Assembly (NCBI RefSeq): GCF_002259415.1
Contig: NZ_NPFY01000026.1
Span: 1-64,000 of the forward strand
From: Rhodococcus sp. 14-2470-1b
Lineage (GTDB): Bacteria; Actinomycetota; Actinomycetes; Mycobacteriales; Mycobacteriaceae
Direction of reading: 5' to 3'
DNA: 64,000 nt
How positions within the stretch are numbered: the stretch's first letter is position 1; each line of letters begins with the position of its first letter. Under the pieces are notes generated by a model. It had not been told where the DNA came from. It made no database searches and saw nothing but the letters and a program-made list of their open reading frames with translations. The position numbers and the translations under genes are program-made. Of the stretch, positions 47,036-56,273 are shown piece by piece.

Positions 47036-48963
47036 TCTCATTGGCGGCCCGCACCTTCTTCGATCGTTGGTCTCTGTTCGTTGGCTCGATTATCGCGGTC
47101 GCCCTCGGAGTGGGAATCGTTCACGCCGGGATGACTATCATTCTCGGGGTTGAAAACTCACAGCCGCCGCTCGATGCGACGCCCGCCGAAGCCGAAGCGT
47201 TCCGTCAAGCAGCCAGTGGTGCGAACACCCTCACCGGAATGACAGTCATGCTTGGTGCATTCCTGACGGTATTCGTAGTCGCATCAACGATCGGTTTCGC
47301 CGCGGACCAACGTCGCCATGACCTCGCAACATTACGAATCGCGGGCGTCACTGCTGGACAAATCCGTCGGCTGCTGCTTGGTGAGGCATTGCTGGTCTCG
47401 ATAGTCGGGGCACTCATCGGGGCTGTGTTGGGATTCGTACTCACTAGTGTCCAGGGCGCAATCCTCAGCGGTTTGGGTGTACTGCCTTCCGAGATCGACA
47501 CCCCTGTAGCGCCTGCCGTGCTCATCCTGGACTTCGTTGTAGCGGTGGTGGTGAGTGTTTGGGGAGCATGGGGGAGTGCTCGACGGGCGACCCGGGTCCG
47601 GCCGCTAGACGCACTTCGCCGCACCCCGCTCGAACGGCGAGTCATGGGATTGCGCAGATGGGTGGTCGCGGTGATTGCGCTTGTGCTCACAGGAGTTCAG
47701 GTGTTCTTCTCCGCTACGAGCGGAGGCATGCTCATCCCATTGCTATTGGGCCTGGGCATCATCATCACCGCGTCAGTGGCGATGAGTCGGCTAGCTCCCC
47801 TGCTCGTGCCAGCGATCGCGCGTATGGTCGCGATGATTGCGCCGAGACGGCCAGTGCCATCGGTAGCCGTTGCCAATCTGCGTGATTCGGTAGGTCGCAC
47901 CGCTTCCTGCGCTGCACCGATGATCGTGCTGGTGAGCATCGTGATGGGTCTTCAAGGAATCCTCGACACCCAGACTGCAGCAGGAGAAACGGAGCAGACC
48001 CTTATACGCGCCGATCTCGTCGTCTCTGGACAGGACTTCGATGTAGATCGAGCAGAACAGATCGGCGGAGTCAGAATCGCCGCTCCTGAGACTGTAGTAC
48101 CGCTCTCAGTTTGGCTCACCCGGGACAACATCACCCTCGATGGACCGGGAACGGTTGTCGCCGTCGATCCGGATCGATTCCGACAGATCAGGCAGCAGAA
48201 ACCTGCATCTGGGGATCTCGATGACTTCAACTCCCAAACAATTGTTTTCGGTAGTGGGCTGGACAGTCTGACCGTTAACGGTCAGTACGACAACATCTCG
48301 TTGCAGCTAGATGGGACAGCAGTACCACTTCGCCAAGCTGCTCGCCTGCCGGAAACCCTGGCTGGATCAGATGGCTTCTATATCGACCGGTCGATCCTGC
48401 CTGCCTCAATGCTCGCAGAGCGGATCACGTCCGTCCTCGTGCAGCTCGAGCCCGGTGCAGACGTTGACAAGGTGCGATCCCAGTTAGCTGGACTTGGCGC
48501 AACGCGGATCGACACGCCGTCGACTCTGGTGCGAGAAGATGCATCGACAAAAGATGGCGAGAATCGCGCGGTGATGGGGGCGATTGTTGGCCTAGGAAGC
48601 CTGTATGCGTTGATCAGCGTCTTGAGCACCGTGGCAATTTCTATCGGGCAGCGGCGCTCAGAGTTGGCCACGTTGAGACTGTCCGGAATGACGAAGCGGC
48701 AGGTCCAGGGCGCTGTGATTGCAGAGACATTGTCCGCCACGCTCATCGGGCTGGTACTCGGCGCGGTCGCCGCGATCACGTCGATGGTGGGGCTGTGGAT
48801 CGCAACGCTCCGCGCCTATGGCACCCCGGTGATTGCAATTCCCTGGGCTCTCCTGGCGGCGATCACGTTAGCAACACTGGCACTGACTGCAGCGACTGCG
48901 GCCGTCGCCACACGCTCGACATTGCGTGGAAATGCTGTCAGCGCGGTTGGAGCCGCTGAATAA
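47032..48963 (+). CDS. FtsX-type ABC transporter permease
   Basis: A 643-residue permease with an N-terminal membrane helix, a first FtsX domain of three helices (about 75-205), two central helices (about 210-265), an extracytoplasmic region (about 300-505) and a second FtsX domain (about 515-635; [39 protein letters not shown]). The duplicated arrangement is typical of actinobacterial antimicrobial-peptide exporters. The start is GTG at 47032, coupled to the ATPase gene. Confidence 0.93.
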   Translation: MISLAARTFFDRWSLFVGSIIAVALGVGIVHAGMTIILGVENSQPPLDATPAEAEAFRQAASGANTLTGMTVMLGAFLTVFVVASTIGFAADQRRHDLATLRIAGVTAGQIRRLLLGEALLVSIVGALIGAVLGFVLTSVQGAILSGLGVLPSEIDTPVAPAVLILDFVVAVVVSVWGAWGSARRATRVRPLDALRRTPLERRVMGLRRWVVAVIALVLTGVQVFFSATSGGMLIPLLLGLGIIITASVAMSRLAPLLVPAIARMVAMIAPRRPVPSVAVANLRDSVGRTASCAAPMIVLVSIVMGLQGILDTQTAAGETEQTLIRADLVVSGQDFDVDRAEQIGGVRIAAPETVVPLSVWLTRDNITLDGPGTVVAVDPDRFRQIRQQKPASGDLDDFNSQTIVFGSGLDSLTVNGQYDNISLQLDGTAVPLRQAARLPETLAGSDGFYIDRSILPASMLAERITSVLVQLEPGADVDKVRSQLAGLGATRIDTPSTLVREDASTKDGENRAVMGAIVGLGSLYALISVLSTVAISIGQRRSELATLRLSGMTKRQVQGAVIAETLSATLIGLVLGAVAAITSMVGLWIATLRAYGTPVIAIPWALLAAITLATLALTAATAAVATRSTLRGNAVSAVGAAE

Positions 48964-48969
48964 CTCTAT

Positions 48970-49007
48970 GCGGTCGGTGTCCTCGATCAGCTGAGGGCAC
49001 CGACCGC
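48970..49007 (+). terminator. terminator after ABC exporter genes
   Basis: GCGGTCGGTG-T-CCTC pairs with GAGG-G-CACCGACCGC (15 bp with one G-U) around an 8-nt loop, 7 bp after the permease stop. Confidence 0.8.
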
Positions 49008-49079
49008 AGCTGTTTCAGGTTCGGGCGTCATCACTAGTGGCAGCACTACCTCCTCAAGTTGCAATGGACGAAAAGCATT

Positions 49080-49109
49080 GCAACAGAACAATATGCAGAG
49101 GTTGCTCGG
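49080..49109. repeat. degenerate island repeat, copy A
   Basis: ACAATATGCAGAGGTTGCT resembles AATATAAGCAGAGGTTTGCT in copy B (51217-51300). Aligned by eye; divergent. Confidence 0.35.
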
Positions 49110-49362
49110 GTCGACGTACTATGCAACCTGACGCATGATCACAACCACGCCGCATCTGCTGCCGCCTCAGCTCTCCGCCATGTCATCCACGCATGCGCGG
49201 CGGCAGGAGGCCGAGGCAAAATTGGTCACCATCCGACCCGTCACGTTACCGGTAATTGTCATTGACGTGGCGCTGTTCGGGTATGCATGAACGGTGCCTG
49301 GTCTCGTTGCCATTCTCCGCCTGAGACGACCCACCCTCTCACTCATTTCGCAACAGTTGCCG

Positions 49363-50940
49363 TCAGTCCGATGACAGACGAAACGGTGCATGCTGGAGCT
49401 TCCAACCGGATGTCAGGATCAGCGCCAGAAGGTCAGCCTGCGAGAACGGCTGCTGTGCATACAGACACCGGAAGTCAGCGAGGCTGAGGGGTCCCGCCGC
49501 CAGGAGTTCCTGAAATGCAGTTCTGATGGCGTTCGGCACCGGCCTTGCTCGTAACTGCTGGATCGTGATGTTGGTGTGCGGGCATAGAACCAACCAGCCC
49601 CAACCTCGCTGGTGCGCATAAGCTCGACCGACGGAGTACTTAACGAGATTCTGCGCGTCGACGAAGTCCAACGTGCCCTTGATTTCGACGAGAATCACCT
49701 CGCCGTCTCTGAGTCGGATCAAAAAGTCTGGATGATAGGTCCGAGAACTCTGGTGAAGGTCTGAGTAGGGCACTCGGCATGGCTGAGAAGCGATGTCGAT
49801 TACGAGAGGACTTTCGTCGACGTACTGCAGGAAGAGCCTCTCTAGGCCTGACTCGTATTGAATCTCCTTATTGAACGTCTCAAGAAACACCGACTCCCCA
49901 CCCCGGACGTCTCTCGTCGGCTGTCGGTGGTCGACCAGCGTAGTCGAAAGTGCCGGTCTCTCCGGCCACTCCACGCAATCCAGCCAACGTACAATACGGC
50001 GCTCCACAAGATCGGCACGTCGGATAGCCCCGCGTTCGCGCCGGGCCCGCGCATAGACCATCTGCCGGTCAGTCTTGATGATCTGTGCAATCGCATCAGC
50101 GTCTGCTTCGTCCACACCTGCGATCCGGGCGACGGTGTGCACCTGCCGGTACGCAGCGTCAGGAGTGAGGTTTTCGACCCACGGCTGTAGCCTGTCGGCG
50201 GTCTTCAGATAGTTGATTGGAGTCGACAAGCACATAGCCTTCATGAGCTGCGTGCGCCATGCTTCACCGTTGTTGGATCGGATTGCTCGATTGAGACGGT
50301 TCACGGCCCTGTTCCGCAGTTGCCGAACGCGTTCGCGCGAGATTTCTAGCACGACCCCAAGCTCGGACATGTTCATCGTCCCATGACCTGAAAGGCCCAG
50401 GCCAGAACTCAAGATCTGTTGGTCACGCTTATCGGGAAGAGAAGCAATTGCAGCGCTTACCGCGTCCTCAAGTTCGATTAATTCGAATTGAAACGCATCT
50501 ACGTTCATGTGTGACGGAGCGAGCGCGACATCCGCGGCATCGTTCGTGGTGTCCATTTCTTTCGCGGTAGTGATCCCCAGATTGGGATCTTTCCTATTTG
50601 ACGAACTCACGTCGGCTCTTCCGCGCCCGGACGCGACACCGCCAAGCAGGGCGGCGTACGTTCCGATTCCCAGATCGGCAAGGGTGTGGACGCGACAACA
50701 GGATGTGCACACGCACCCGACGTATCGATACTCCTTTCCCGCACTGACATACGGACGGCGCAGACAGTGCAGCTGAAATTCGCCACACACGCAGCGTGCA
50801 GTTACCTCTGAGTCGTAGTACCAACCTGGTTCCTCAAACCGTGCTAGGAGCTTGTCGGGCAGCTCCAGACCAAAGCGGGTCCGCGCGATAGAGCGCACTG
50901 TCTCACCGGACTCTCGGCAGCGTTTTGAGGACACGGCCAT
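49363..50940 (-). CDS. sigma-70 region 4-like HTH fused to TnsA-like nuclease
   Basis: A 525-residue three-part protein I cannot match to a described system. Part 1 (about 45-85) is Cys-rich: Cys50, 52, 59 and 76, 78, 81, 82, possibly zinc-binding. Part 2 (about 150-222; SLPDKRDQQILSSGLGL, MSELGVVLEISRERVRQLRN) looks like sigma-70 region 4. Part 3 (about 355-515) looks like TnsA: Glu363/Glu367 in YESGLERLFLQY, Asp405 in YHPDFLIRL, Glu419 and Lys421 in LVEIKG, all consistent with an active PD-(D/E)XK site, then a C-terminal helical domain. No transposase or TnsC partner is nearby. The start is ATG at 50940. It is single, unlinked to an operon, within the tRNA-Lys island. Confidence 0.8.
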   Translation of the reverse strand: MAVSSKRCRESGETVRSIARTRFGLELPDKLLARFEEPGWYYDSEVTARCVCGEFQLHCLRRPYVSAGKEYRYVGCVCTSCCRVHTLADLGIGTYAALLGGVASGRGRADVSSSNRKDPNLGITTAKEMDTTNDAADVALAPSHMNVDAFQFELIELEDAVSAAIASLPDKRDQQILSSGLGLSGHGTMNMSELGVVLEISRERVRQLRNRAVNRLNRAIRSNNGEAWRTQLMKAMCLSTPINYLKTADRLQPWVENLTPDAAYRQVHTVARIAGVDEADADAIAQIIKTDRQMVYARARRERGAIRRADLVERRIVRWLDCVEWPERPALSTTLVDHRQPTRDVRGGESVFLETFNKEIQYESGLERLFLQYVDESPLVIDIASQPCRVPYSDLHQSSRTYHPDFLIRLRDGEVILVEIKGTLDFVDAQNLVKYSVGRAYAHQRGWGWLVLCPHTNITIQQLRARPVPNAIRTAFQELLAAGPLSLADFRCLYAQQPFSQADLLALILTSGWKLQHAPFRLSSD

Positions 50941-51431
50941 AAACTAGCGCGCACGTCTGACAGGGAGTAGACCGCTGAAACGCAAGGCAGCCGTGTGCCC
51001 ACCTCGCATGCAATGGGCGGAGGCTGGTCGATGGCCGGACAGGAGCCAGGCGACACGCTGGTGGACTTCGCTGGGTCCCGCGGGTCGACCAGTTGCTGAC
51101 GTTCGTCAGCGGCTATGCGCTTCGGCCTCGAAGTCGCTGTCTCGCCGCTCACGTTCGCACTTGGACCCGTTCGCGCCCGGCCTCGCGCATTGCCGACCGC
51201 AGGCATGAGCGACAGTGTACGAGCGAAACATACTGCGACACAATATAAGCAGAGGTTTGCTGGCAACCCTGCCTATCAAGACTTGCCGTATTAATCCATA
51301 CCCTTCGAGCTGCAATGCCCTTCGGGGCCCTTACGCTATGTCTGTGCCGCGCAAGAAGCGGCGCTTTCAGTAGCTTCGGCGCTAGCGCCGCAGCTCGAAT
51401 GCGCTGCCGCCCCTCGTGTTCGGCGACCGTG
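50941..51431. other. intergenic region with repeat, no gene seen
   Basis: About 490 bp upstream of the fusion-nuclease gene. It includes a 23-bp stretch (51083-51105) found again with one mismatch at 56081-56103, degenerate repeat copy B (51217-51300) and a 12-bp palindrome GGCGCTAGCGCC (51378-51389). Confidence 0.6.
51217..51300. repeat. degenerate island repeat, copy B
   Basis: About 84 bp that align by eye with 55278-55361 at roughly two thirds identity, starting GAGCGAAACA and ending near a GTATTA motif. Shorter similarity to 49080-49109 and 57138-57170. Confidence 0.45.
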
Positions 51432-52358
51432 TCATGGCCTTACCGGTTCGATATCTACTCCCGGCGGGGGAGTCAGGCGACGAAGAGTTCCATCGAAAAC
51501 AGTGGCATACAGCGCCCACCCGTCGGAGGACGGTCCGATGCGCACCGAGCTGGGTCCCGTCCATCCGGGCGACATACCTGCCGCAATGACGCAGGTCGCG
51601 CCCGTCAGCGGGTCGATGCTGTACACCGCGCCTTCGGCGTGGGCGGCGGCGTACAGTACGCCGGCGTCGGACATGGTCAGGTCGTCGAGACCGGGGAAGA
51701 TTCCCGGCACTGTGGCCACGACCGACCAGTTGTCCGGGGCGTCGAGTGGTACCTCGATGACTTGGCCGGTGAACAGATCGTCGGTGTACACCCGGCTGTG
51801 ATCGGGACTGAGCGCCAATCCCTCGGATCGAGGAACGGGTGACCAATTCACTTCCGCGGAGTCGGTATCCGGGTCGTATCGAGTCAGTATCCTCGAGGGC
51901 GAGCCGATGTCGGTGCCGACGTCGGTGGTGAGGAAGTCCCCGTCCGGTAGCCGGAGAAGTCCGTGGCCCGCCATGTCGGTCACCTTGCTGACCTCGCCGG
52001 TCCGGCTATCGAATTGGGAAAGCCCTGGACCGACAACGAAGTAGAGGATGCCGTCGTGCAACTGCAACCCTCGCGGAGCTGAGAGGTCGTCGAGTACAGG
52101 CTCGACTCGGCCGTCTGCGTCCACGTGGACGATACTCAAGGCCCCCGATACGTAGAACCCACCTGCACCGTCGGGTTCCAGGTTCTCCGGTTCGTCGAGG
52201 CCACTCGCCACAGTCTCGACCGACCACCCCGCGCACGCCATAGGCGAGGCGTCAGACTCGGGTGCCCCGGCGTGAGCAGGTATCGATGACATCGTCGTCA
52301 AAGCAACGAGTGCACTGACGATCAGGCGTGGTCGAAGCCCACGTGGAATCCGAGACAT
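51432..52358 (-). CDS. secreted beta-propeller (SMP-30/strictosidine synthase-like) protein
   Basis: A 308-residue exported protein. The signal peptide (about 1-31; LIVSALVALTTMSSIPAHAG) is followed by repeats with EPENLEPDGAGGFYVSG, APRGLQLHDGILYFV, SEGLALSPDHSRVYT and LDDLTMSDAGVLYAAA, the blade pattern of six-bladed gluconolactonase/SMP-30-like propellers. The catalytic metal ligands cannot be assigned with confidence. The start is ATG at 52358. A 16-bp palindrome lies 17 bp upstream (52375-52390). Confidence 0.75.
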   Translation of the reverse strand: MSRIPRGLRPRLIVSALVALTTMSSIPAHAGAPESDASPMACAGWSVETVASGLDEPENLEPDGAGGFYVSGALSIVHVDADGRVEPVLDDLSAPRGLQLHDGILYFVVGPGLSQFDSRTGEVSKVTDMAGHGLLRLPDGDFLTTDVGTDIGSPSRILTRYDPDTDSAEVNWSPVPRSEGLALSPDHSRVYTDDLFTGQVIEVPLDAPDNWSVVATVPGIFPGLDDLTMSDAGVLYAAAHAEGAVYSIDPLTGATCVIAAGMSPGWTGPSSVRIGPSSDGWALYATVFDGTLRRLTPPPGVDIEPVRP

Positions 52359-52374
52359 AGCGCGAACCCTAATG

Positions 52375-52390
52375 CAGACCGTACGGTCTG
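52375..52390. promoter_or_regulatory. 16-bp palindromic operator in divergent promoter
   Basis: CAGACCGTACGGTCTG is a perfect palindrome located between the start of the beta-propeller gene (52358, minus) and the small genes beginning at 52435 (plus). The form is typical of TetR-type operators. No TetR gene lies in the island. Confidence 0.6.
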
Positions 52391-52434
52391 AGAAGTTCAT
52401 ACAACAGAGCCGTCGTCAAGATACCTTGACGCAG

Positions 52435-52569
52435 ATGTCCAGCTATACAGACGAAAAGGTGCACCTACCAGACACACACCTCCGGGGCGCCCACATGGTC
52501 ACGGCGCTTGTCATCGAGGACCGACCCGTCGAGATCGTCGACCAGTGGAATCTTTACTTCGTAAGCTGA
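52435..52569 (+). CDS. putative 44-residue protein
   Basis: MSSYTDEKVHLPDTHLRGAH... EDRPVEIVDQWNLYFVS; soluble, slightly acidic, no family recognised. It starts 45 bp after the palindromic operator and ends 24 bp before the GyrA-like gene, so it may lead that transcript. The ribosome site is weak, hence the modest confidence. Confidence 0.4.
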   Translation: MSSYTDEKVHLPDTHLRGAHMVTALVIEDRPVEIVDQWNLYFVS

Positions 52570-52593
52570 GACAAAAGAAGGGAGGACCATCTG

Positions 52594-52863
52594 TTGCCGC
52601 CATCAAATGCCCGGGCGAGACTGGCCGGCGTCGAGTGCCTGTTGTGGGCGATCGAGCACCGGGTCGAGCTGCAAGAACTCGCTGTGCAATGCGCGGATAG
52701 GGACGAGCTGCAGGGGTCGTTGAAGCGGCTTCACCAGTTCGATGACGGTCAGTGCAATTTCGTGATGTCGCTGTCCGTCAGTCATATGACGCGCAAACAA
52801 CAGGCCTACCTCAAGGAAGAACGTGACCAGCTTCGCCAGGAGCTCGGACTCGACACGCACTGA
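52594..52863 (+). CDS. small GyrA/ParC-like protein
   Basis: 89 residues. ARLAGVECLLWAIEHRVELQELA and DDGQCNFVMSLSVSHMTRKQQAYLKEERDQL follow the pattern of the GyrA segment RLHILEGLLIAL... / ...IQAxAILDMQLRRLTALERQKI. That segment belongs to the coiled-coil and dimer-gate (C-gate) part of type IIA topoisomerases. The DNA-cleaving Tyr domain and the beta-pinwheel are absent. The start is TTG at 52594 with GGGAGGA 7-13 nt upstream. A gyrase fragment, a structural mimic, or an unrelated helical hairpin are all possible. Confidence 0.65.
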   Translation: MPPSNARARLAGVECLLWAIEHRVELQELAVQCADRDELQGSLKRLHQFDDGQCNFVMSLSVSHMTRKQQAYLKEERDQLRQELGLDTH

Positions 52864-52959
52864 GATGCTCTTCCGCACACTGCTGTTGCAGCAGCTTTGC
52901 GACGTGGCGCGCCAGAATTCGCACTTCAGGGTGCCGAATCACAACGATCGGAGGCAATC

Positions 52960-53517
52960 ATGGTGGACGCTCTCAGGACTACGTTGGACGCGATTTCTCA
53001 CGTCCTCGACGTCTACAACGTCGGCCGCATCGAAGCAACGTCGCGCCGTGTTCGAAGCGACGGCCGGACCAGTGAATGGCACGTCAGTACACACACTCGC
53101 GATCGGTCCTGGGTCATCACCGACTCCAACGGCGTCACCGAAACCTCCATCGATGACAAGGAACGAAGCCGTCAAATCGCTACAGACGGCACCCGTCACA
53201 CGCAGTCGAGCATCGCGCCGATCGCCGTCCGGTTGTGTTTCCCGCTCGATCTACCGATCTGGGGCCGTATGGATGACGACTGGGCAATCGACCACGCGGA
53301 CTCTACGAACTTCGGCTACACCATTGCGCTCCTGCACACTCGCGAACCCGGAAAATCAGCACACGTCGAATACAGCACCGAATACGGACTGGCCACCAAA
53401 TTTGCTCAGTACCAAGGAAAAACGTTGATCGCAGAGCTCGCGCTCGTCGACATTTTGCGCCCAGGTCGACGGGCGTTCTCGGACGGAAGCGTCATGCTCG
53501 CAACAGGATCATCATGA
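52960..53517 (+). CDS. unrecognised protein
   Basis: 185 residues, soluble, no membrane segment or known motif. It begins MVDALRTTLDAISHVLDVYNVGRIEATSRRV and has an alternating hydrophilic/hydrophobic beta pattern (SEWHVSTHTRDRSWVITDSNG). The start is ATG at 52960 with GGAGG 4-9 nt upstream. It lies 96 bp after the GyrA-like gene on the same strand. Confidence 0.6.
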   Translation: MVDALRTTLDAISHVLDVYNVGRIEATSRRVRSDGRTSEWHVSTHTRDRSWVITDSNGVTETSIDDKERSRQIATDGTRHTQSSIAPIAVRLCFPLDLPIWGRMDDDWAIDHADSTNFGYTIALLHTREPGKSAHVEYSTEYGLATKFAQYQGKTLIAELALVDILRPGRRAFSDGSVMLATGSS

Positions 53518-53883
53518 TCGCAGGCAACTCCGCAGCCGTGTGAAGCATTGAGAGGCGCTACGTGCGAGCCCGAGCCACGAAAGCTCGAAATACCCTGTGT
53601 GAAAATGTTTCTGCATCCTTTACTCTCTTCGCAGCTTCGCAACACACAGCTGATCTTCCGAACTGACTGATAACCGTCGCCTGGACAACCACGACGACTC
53701 GTACAGTTCGAGGAGGTCGCCCTGGAACGAATTTGGACGAAAAGAACTGGACGCCCATCGTCTCGGGTGCCAAAAACGAGCGCCAGTCGCCGCAGTCAGC
53801 CTCAACCCAAGGTCGGGACTGCCCTCCACTTGGAGCCTCAACGTCCGGCCCGAGTGAACTTACCCTGTCCACGGACTGTTCTG
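53518..53883. other. intergenic region, no gene seen
   Basis: About 365 bp between two convergent genes. Open frames here have no ribosome sites, no recognisable domain and odd composition. Confidence 0.55.
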
Positions 53884-55103
53884 CTAGGTGATGCCGTCAG
53901 ATGCACTACCAGGCAGCGTCTTCGAAAAATACGACAACGCAATCGCACAGGTACAGGCCACCATGGCGAAGGCGCATGTCAGGCCCGTGTGGTCGGCAAG
54001 GAAGCCCATGAGCGGGGGGCCTGCGAGATATGCGCCGTAGCCGACTGCGCTGACGCGAGCGGTGGCAACCGCCACTCCCGCATGACTGCGATGTCCCGCT
54101 TCGGTGATCAGGAGCGGAAACAGAGGCCCAAGGGCGAGTCCGATGAACGCCATCGCCACCACCACGCCCCATGGGTTGTGCATAAGGAGCAATCCCATAA
54201 GCGTTGCCGAGGCCACCACTACCGCCGCGGATACCAACGTCCATCGCGGCCCCAGCAGGTCGATGATCAGGTCGCCGAACGAGCGGGAGAGAAACATCGC
54301 GCAGCTGAACACCACGACCGCCGTCGCGCCGACCGTTGCGCCGCCACCGAAGTCGCGAGAAACCAGTAGCGCGGACCAATCGGTGACCATGCCCTCGACC
54401 AGTAACGCCGCAACAGCCATCGCCCCCACAGGAGCGGGGATCGCGAGCACCCGCCCGAACCGGGTGTTCGGAGAAGAGTGAAGGTATTCGACGCCGGCGC
54501 TACTCTTCAGCGGCGCAAAAGGATTCGACGCGGGCGGGCGAGTCGCTCTCGGTAGGGATGCCGACGTTATAAGGGCCAACAGCAACAAGCTGACGCTGAC
54601 AGCCGAGAAGTGTTCGAGCACTGTGAAGTCGAACTTCGAGGCCAGAGCTCCGGACGATGCGCCAGCAAGGACACCCAAACTGTAGCCGCCATGCAGACGC
54701 GAGAGGATCCGCGCCCCAGCGCGGTTCTGATAGCTGATTGCCGCTGTGTTCATCGCGACGTCGAGGCACCCACTGGCCGCCCCCAGGACGGCCAACGCGA
54801 GACCCAACAGCCATCCGTTCGATGCCAGGCCAATCAGGGGGAGTGCGGCGGCGAAGGCGATAGAGGAAGTAATGCATACCGACCGCGCAGATACCGACCG
54901 CAGGATGCGGGCGGTGCCTGTGAGCGCGGGACCGATCCGGCGGCCACCCCGAGCAGCGCCCAGCCCATCTGTCCGTCGGTGAGCGACAGTTCGGACTTGA
55001 CCTGCGGGATGCGCGGGGCCCAGCTCGCCAGAACGGCACCGTTGACGAAGAATACGATCCACAACGCCACCGTCGAGCGACGGGTACGAACAGAAGACGA
55101 CAT
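53884..55103 (-). pseudogene. MFS transporter (YbjJ-like), frameshifted
   Basis: The N-terminus (from ATG 55103; RRSTVALWIVFFVNGAVLASWAPRIPQVKSEL) continues to GVAAGSVP in one frame. The rest of the transporter, from ALTGTARILRSVS to about 390 residues with some ten further hydrophobic helices, continues in another frame. The switch lies near 54926-54932 and is best explained by one missing base in a G/C run. The two frames together make a complete 12-helix carrier. Either a decayed gene or a sequence error. Confidence 0.8.
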
Positions 55104-55549
55104 GACGGCCTCACGGTCGCCCTGTCGGTATCAGGTGCCTACATCCCCGGACGGGCAGGAATGCTGCGGCATCAGTGTGAACGCCGAAAGCACACCACGT
55201 CGTTGCATACGCGTCAACCTTGTAGCGCTTGTCGCTTGGATAGGCTCCATCGAAATCGCTGACGAGTCGTCGGCGGCGTGTGAGCGAAACACACTGCCGC
55301 ACAGCGGATGCGGAGCTCTACTGGTAACACTGCATATCGAGAATGGTCGTATTACTTCATTACCTCGCTGGCGGTCAAGACACATGGCATGCGCCTTGAC
55401 GTCGCGGTCACGAAGTCGGAGTCCTGCCGGCCCAGGTCCACCCAGCGACTTGTTCCGATAGAGTCGGGCGCGCCGGAGCATGTCCCTGGTGAGCCTTGGC
55501 CTAACACGGCCTCCGTTCAACAATCTGACGCGCTAGGAAGTCATACATC
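55104..55549. other. intergenic region with degenerate repeat, no gene seen
   Basis: About 445 bp upstream of both the MFS pseudogene and the gene at 55550. Contains degenerate repeat copy C (55278-55361). Confidence 0.55.
55278..55361. repeat. degenerate island repeat, copy C
   Basis: Aligns by eye with copy B (51217-51300): GAGCGAAACA at the left, CTGC and GCACA next, then CTGG-AAC-CTGC-TATC and GTATTA. Both copies lie 170-280 bp upstream of a minus-strand gene. Confidence 0.45.
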
Positions 55550-56053
55550 ATGGGCAGAGCGCGAACAGTACGACTTCGGTGGTTAGTGGCCGTCGTCGCC
55601 GTGGCGGCTCTGGCGCTGATCATCGGGCTGGCTACGAGACCGGGTGAAGTCGAGGACCGTGGGTGTTTGACGGTCGATTCGAGTCTGAGCGAGCTGCTTC
55701 TGAGTCGGCCATCGATTGGCCCACTTGAAACCTTCGTGTCGGTAGCTGAAGAGGTTGCGCCGCAGGGCGCGGCGAGGGCGTACGAGCACTATTACGTCAT
55801 TGCCATGCAGTTCTCCACTACCGACGGGTCGATGCACGAGGGTGTCTGGGAGTTGGGTATGAATGGGTCCGGTCCACGAGGTGGGACCGTGGGTACTGCG
55901 GCCGCCGGAGCCTCGGAGTCCATCATCTCGATCAATAGAGAAGCGCAGTCGTTCACCCTCTGGCCCCGTAATGGTGGCCTCGTGAATCCGTTGAGTGAAT
56001 CTGTCATTCGCGCGAGAACTTGCCTAAACGCGTTCACCAACACGACCCTCTGA
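55550..56053 (+). CDS. unrecognised membrane-anchored or secreted protein
   Basis: 167 residues. One N-terminal hydrophobic helix (about 11-29; WLVAVVAVAALALIIGLA) after a basic start is either a signal anchor or a signal peptide. The rest is soluble with Cys39 and Cys159, which could form a disulfide outside the cell. No family recognised. The start is ATG at 55550; the ribosome site is weak. Confidence 0.55.
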   Translation: MGRARTVRLRWLVAVVAVAALALIIGLATRPGEVEDRGCLTVDSSLSELLLSRPSIGPLETFVSVAEEVAPQGAARAYEHYYVIAMQFSTTDGSMHEGVWELGMNGSGPRGGTVGTAAAGASESIISINREAQSFTLWPRNGGLVNPLSESVIRARTCLNAFTNTTL

Positions 56054-56080
56054 AAGGGCCGAGCAGAAGCCCAACCAATT

Positions 56081-56103
56081 GGTCGACCAGTTGCTCACGT
56101 TCG
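56081..56103. repeat. 23-bp repeat shared with 51083-51105
   Basis: GGTCGACCAGTTGCT plus ACGTTCG after one variable base; 22 of 23 bases match 51083-51105. Purpose unknown. Confidence 0.5.
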
Positions 56104-56273
56104 GGACTGCCGGTCGAGGTGAGTATTGCGGTGCTGGGGGATCGTGGAAGATGACTATCGTCAAGAATCTTCTCGAAGGCCAAACCTTTTATCGGCAACG
56201 TCAAGGTAACTCCCGCCGGTCCGGACCGGGTCCTCCGTGGAAATTATCGCGTCGACAAGGTTAAGGTTCTTCT

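Larger units (their letters stand above)
48964..49362. other. intergenic region, no gene seen
   Basis: About 400 bp between the permease stop and the 3' end of the fusion-nuclease gene. It holds a terminator (48970-49007) and a degenerate repeat (49080-49109). No coding frame is convincing. Confidence 0.6.

Noticed and set aside
51315..51842. plus-strand frame over the start of the island beta-propeller region
   Set aside because: It runs antisense into the beta-propeller gene, and the first part has no protein-like character.
53558..53872. minus-strand 104-codon frame in the gap before the MFS pseudogene
   Set aside because: No domain, no ribosome site, and an odd Val-run composition; not enough to call.
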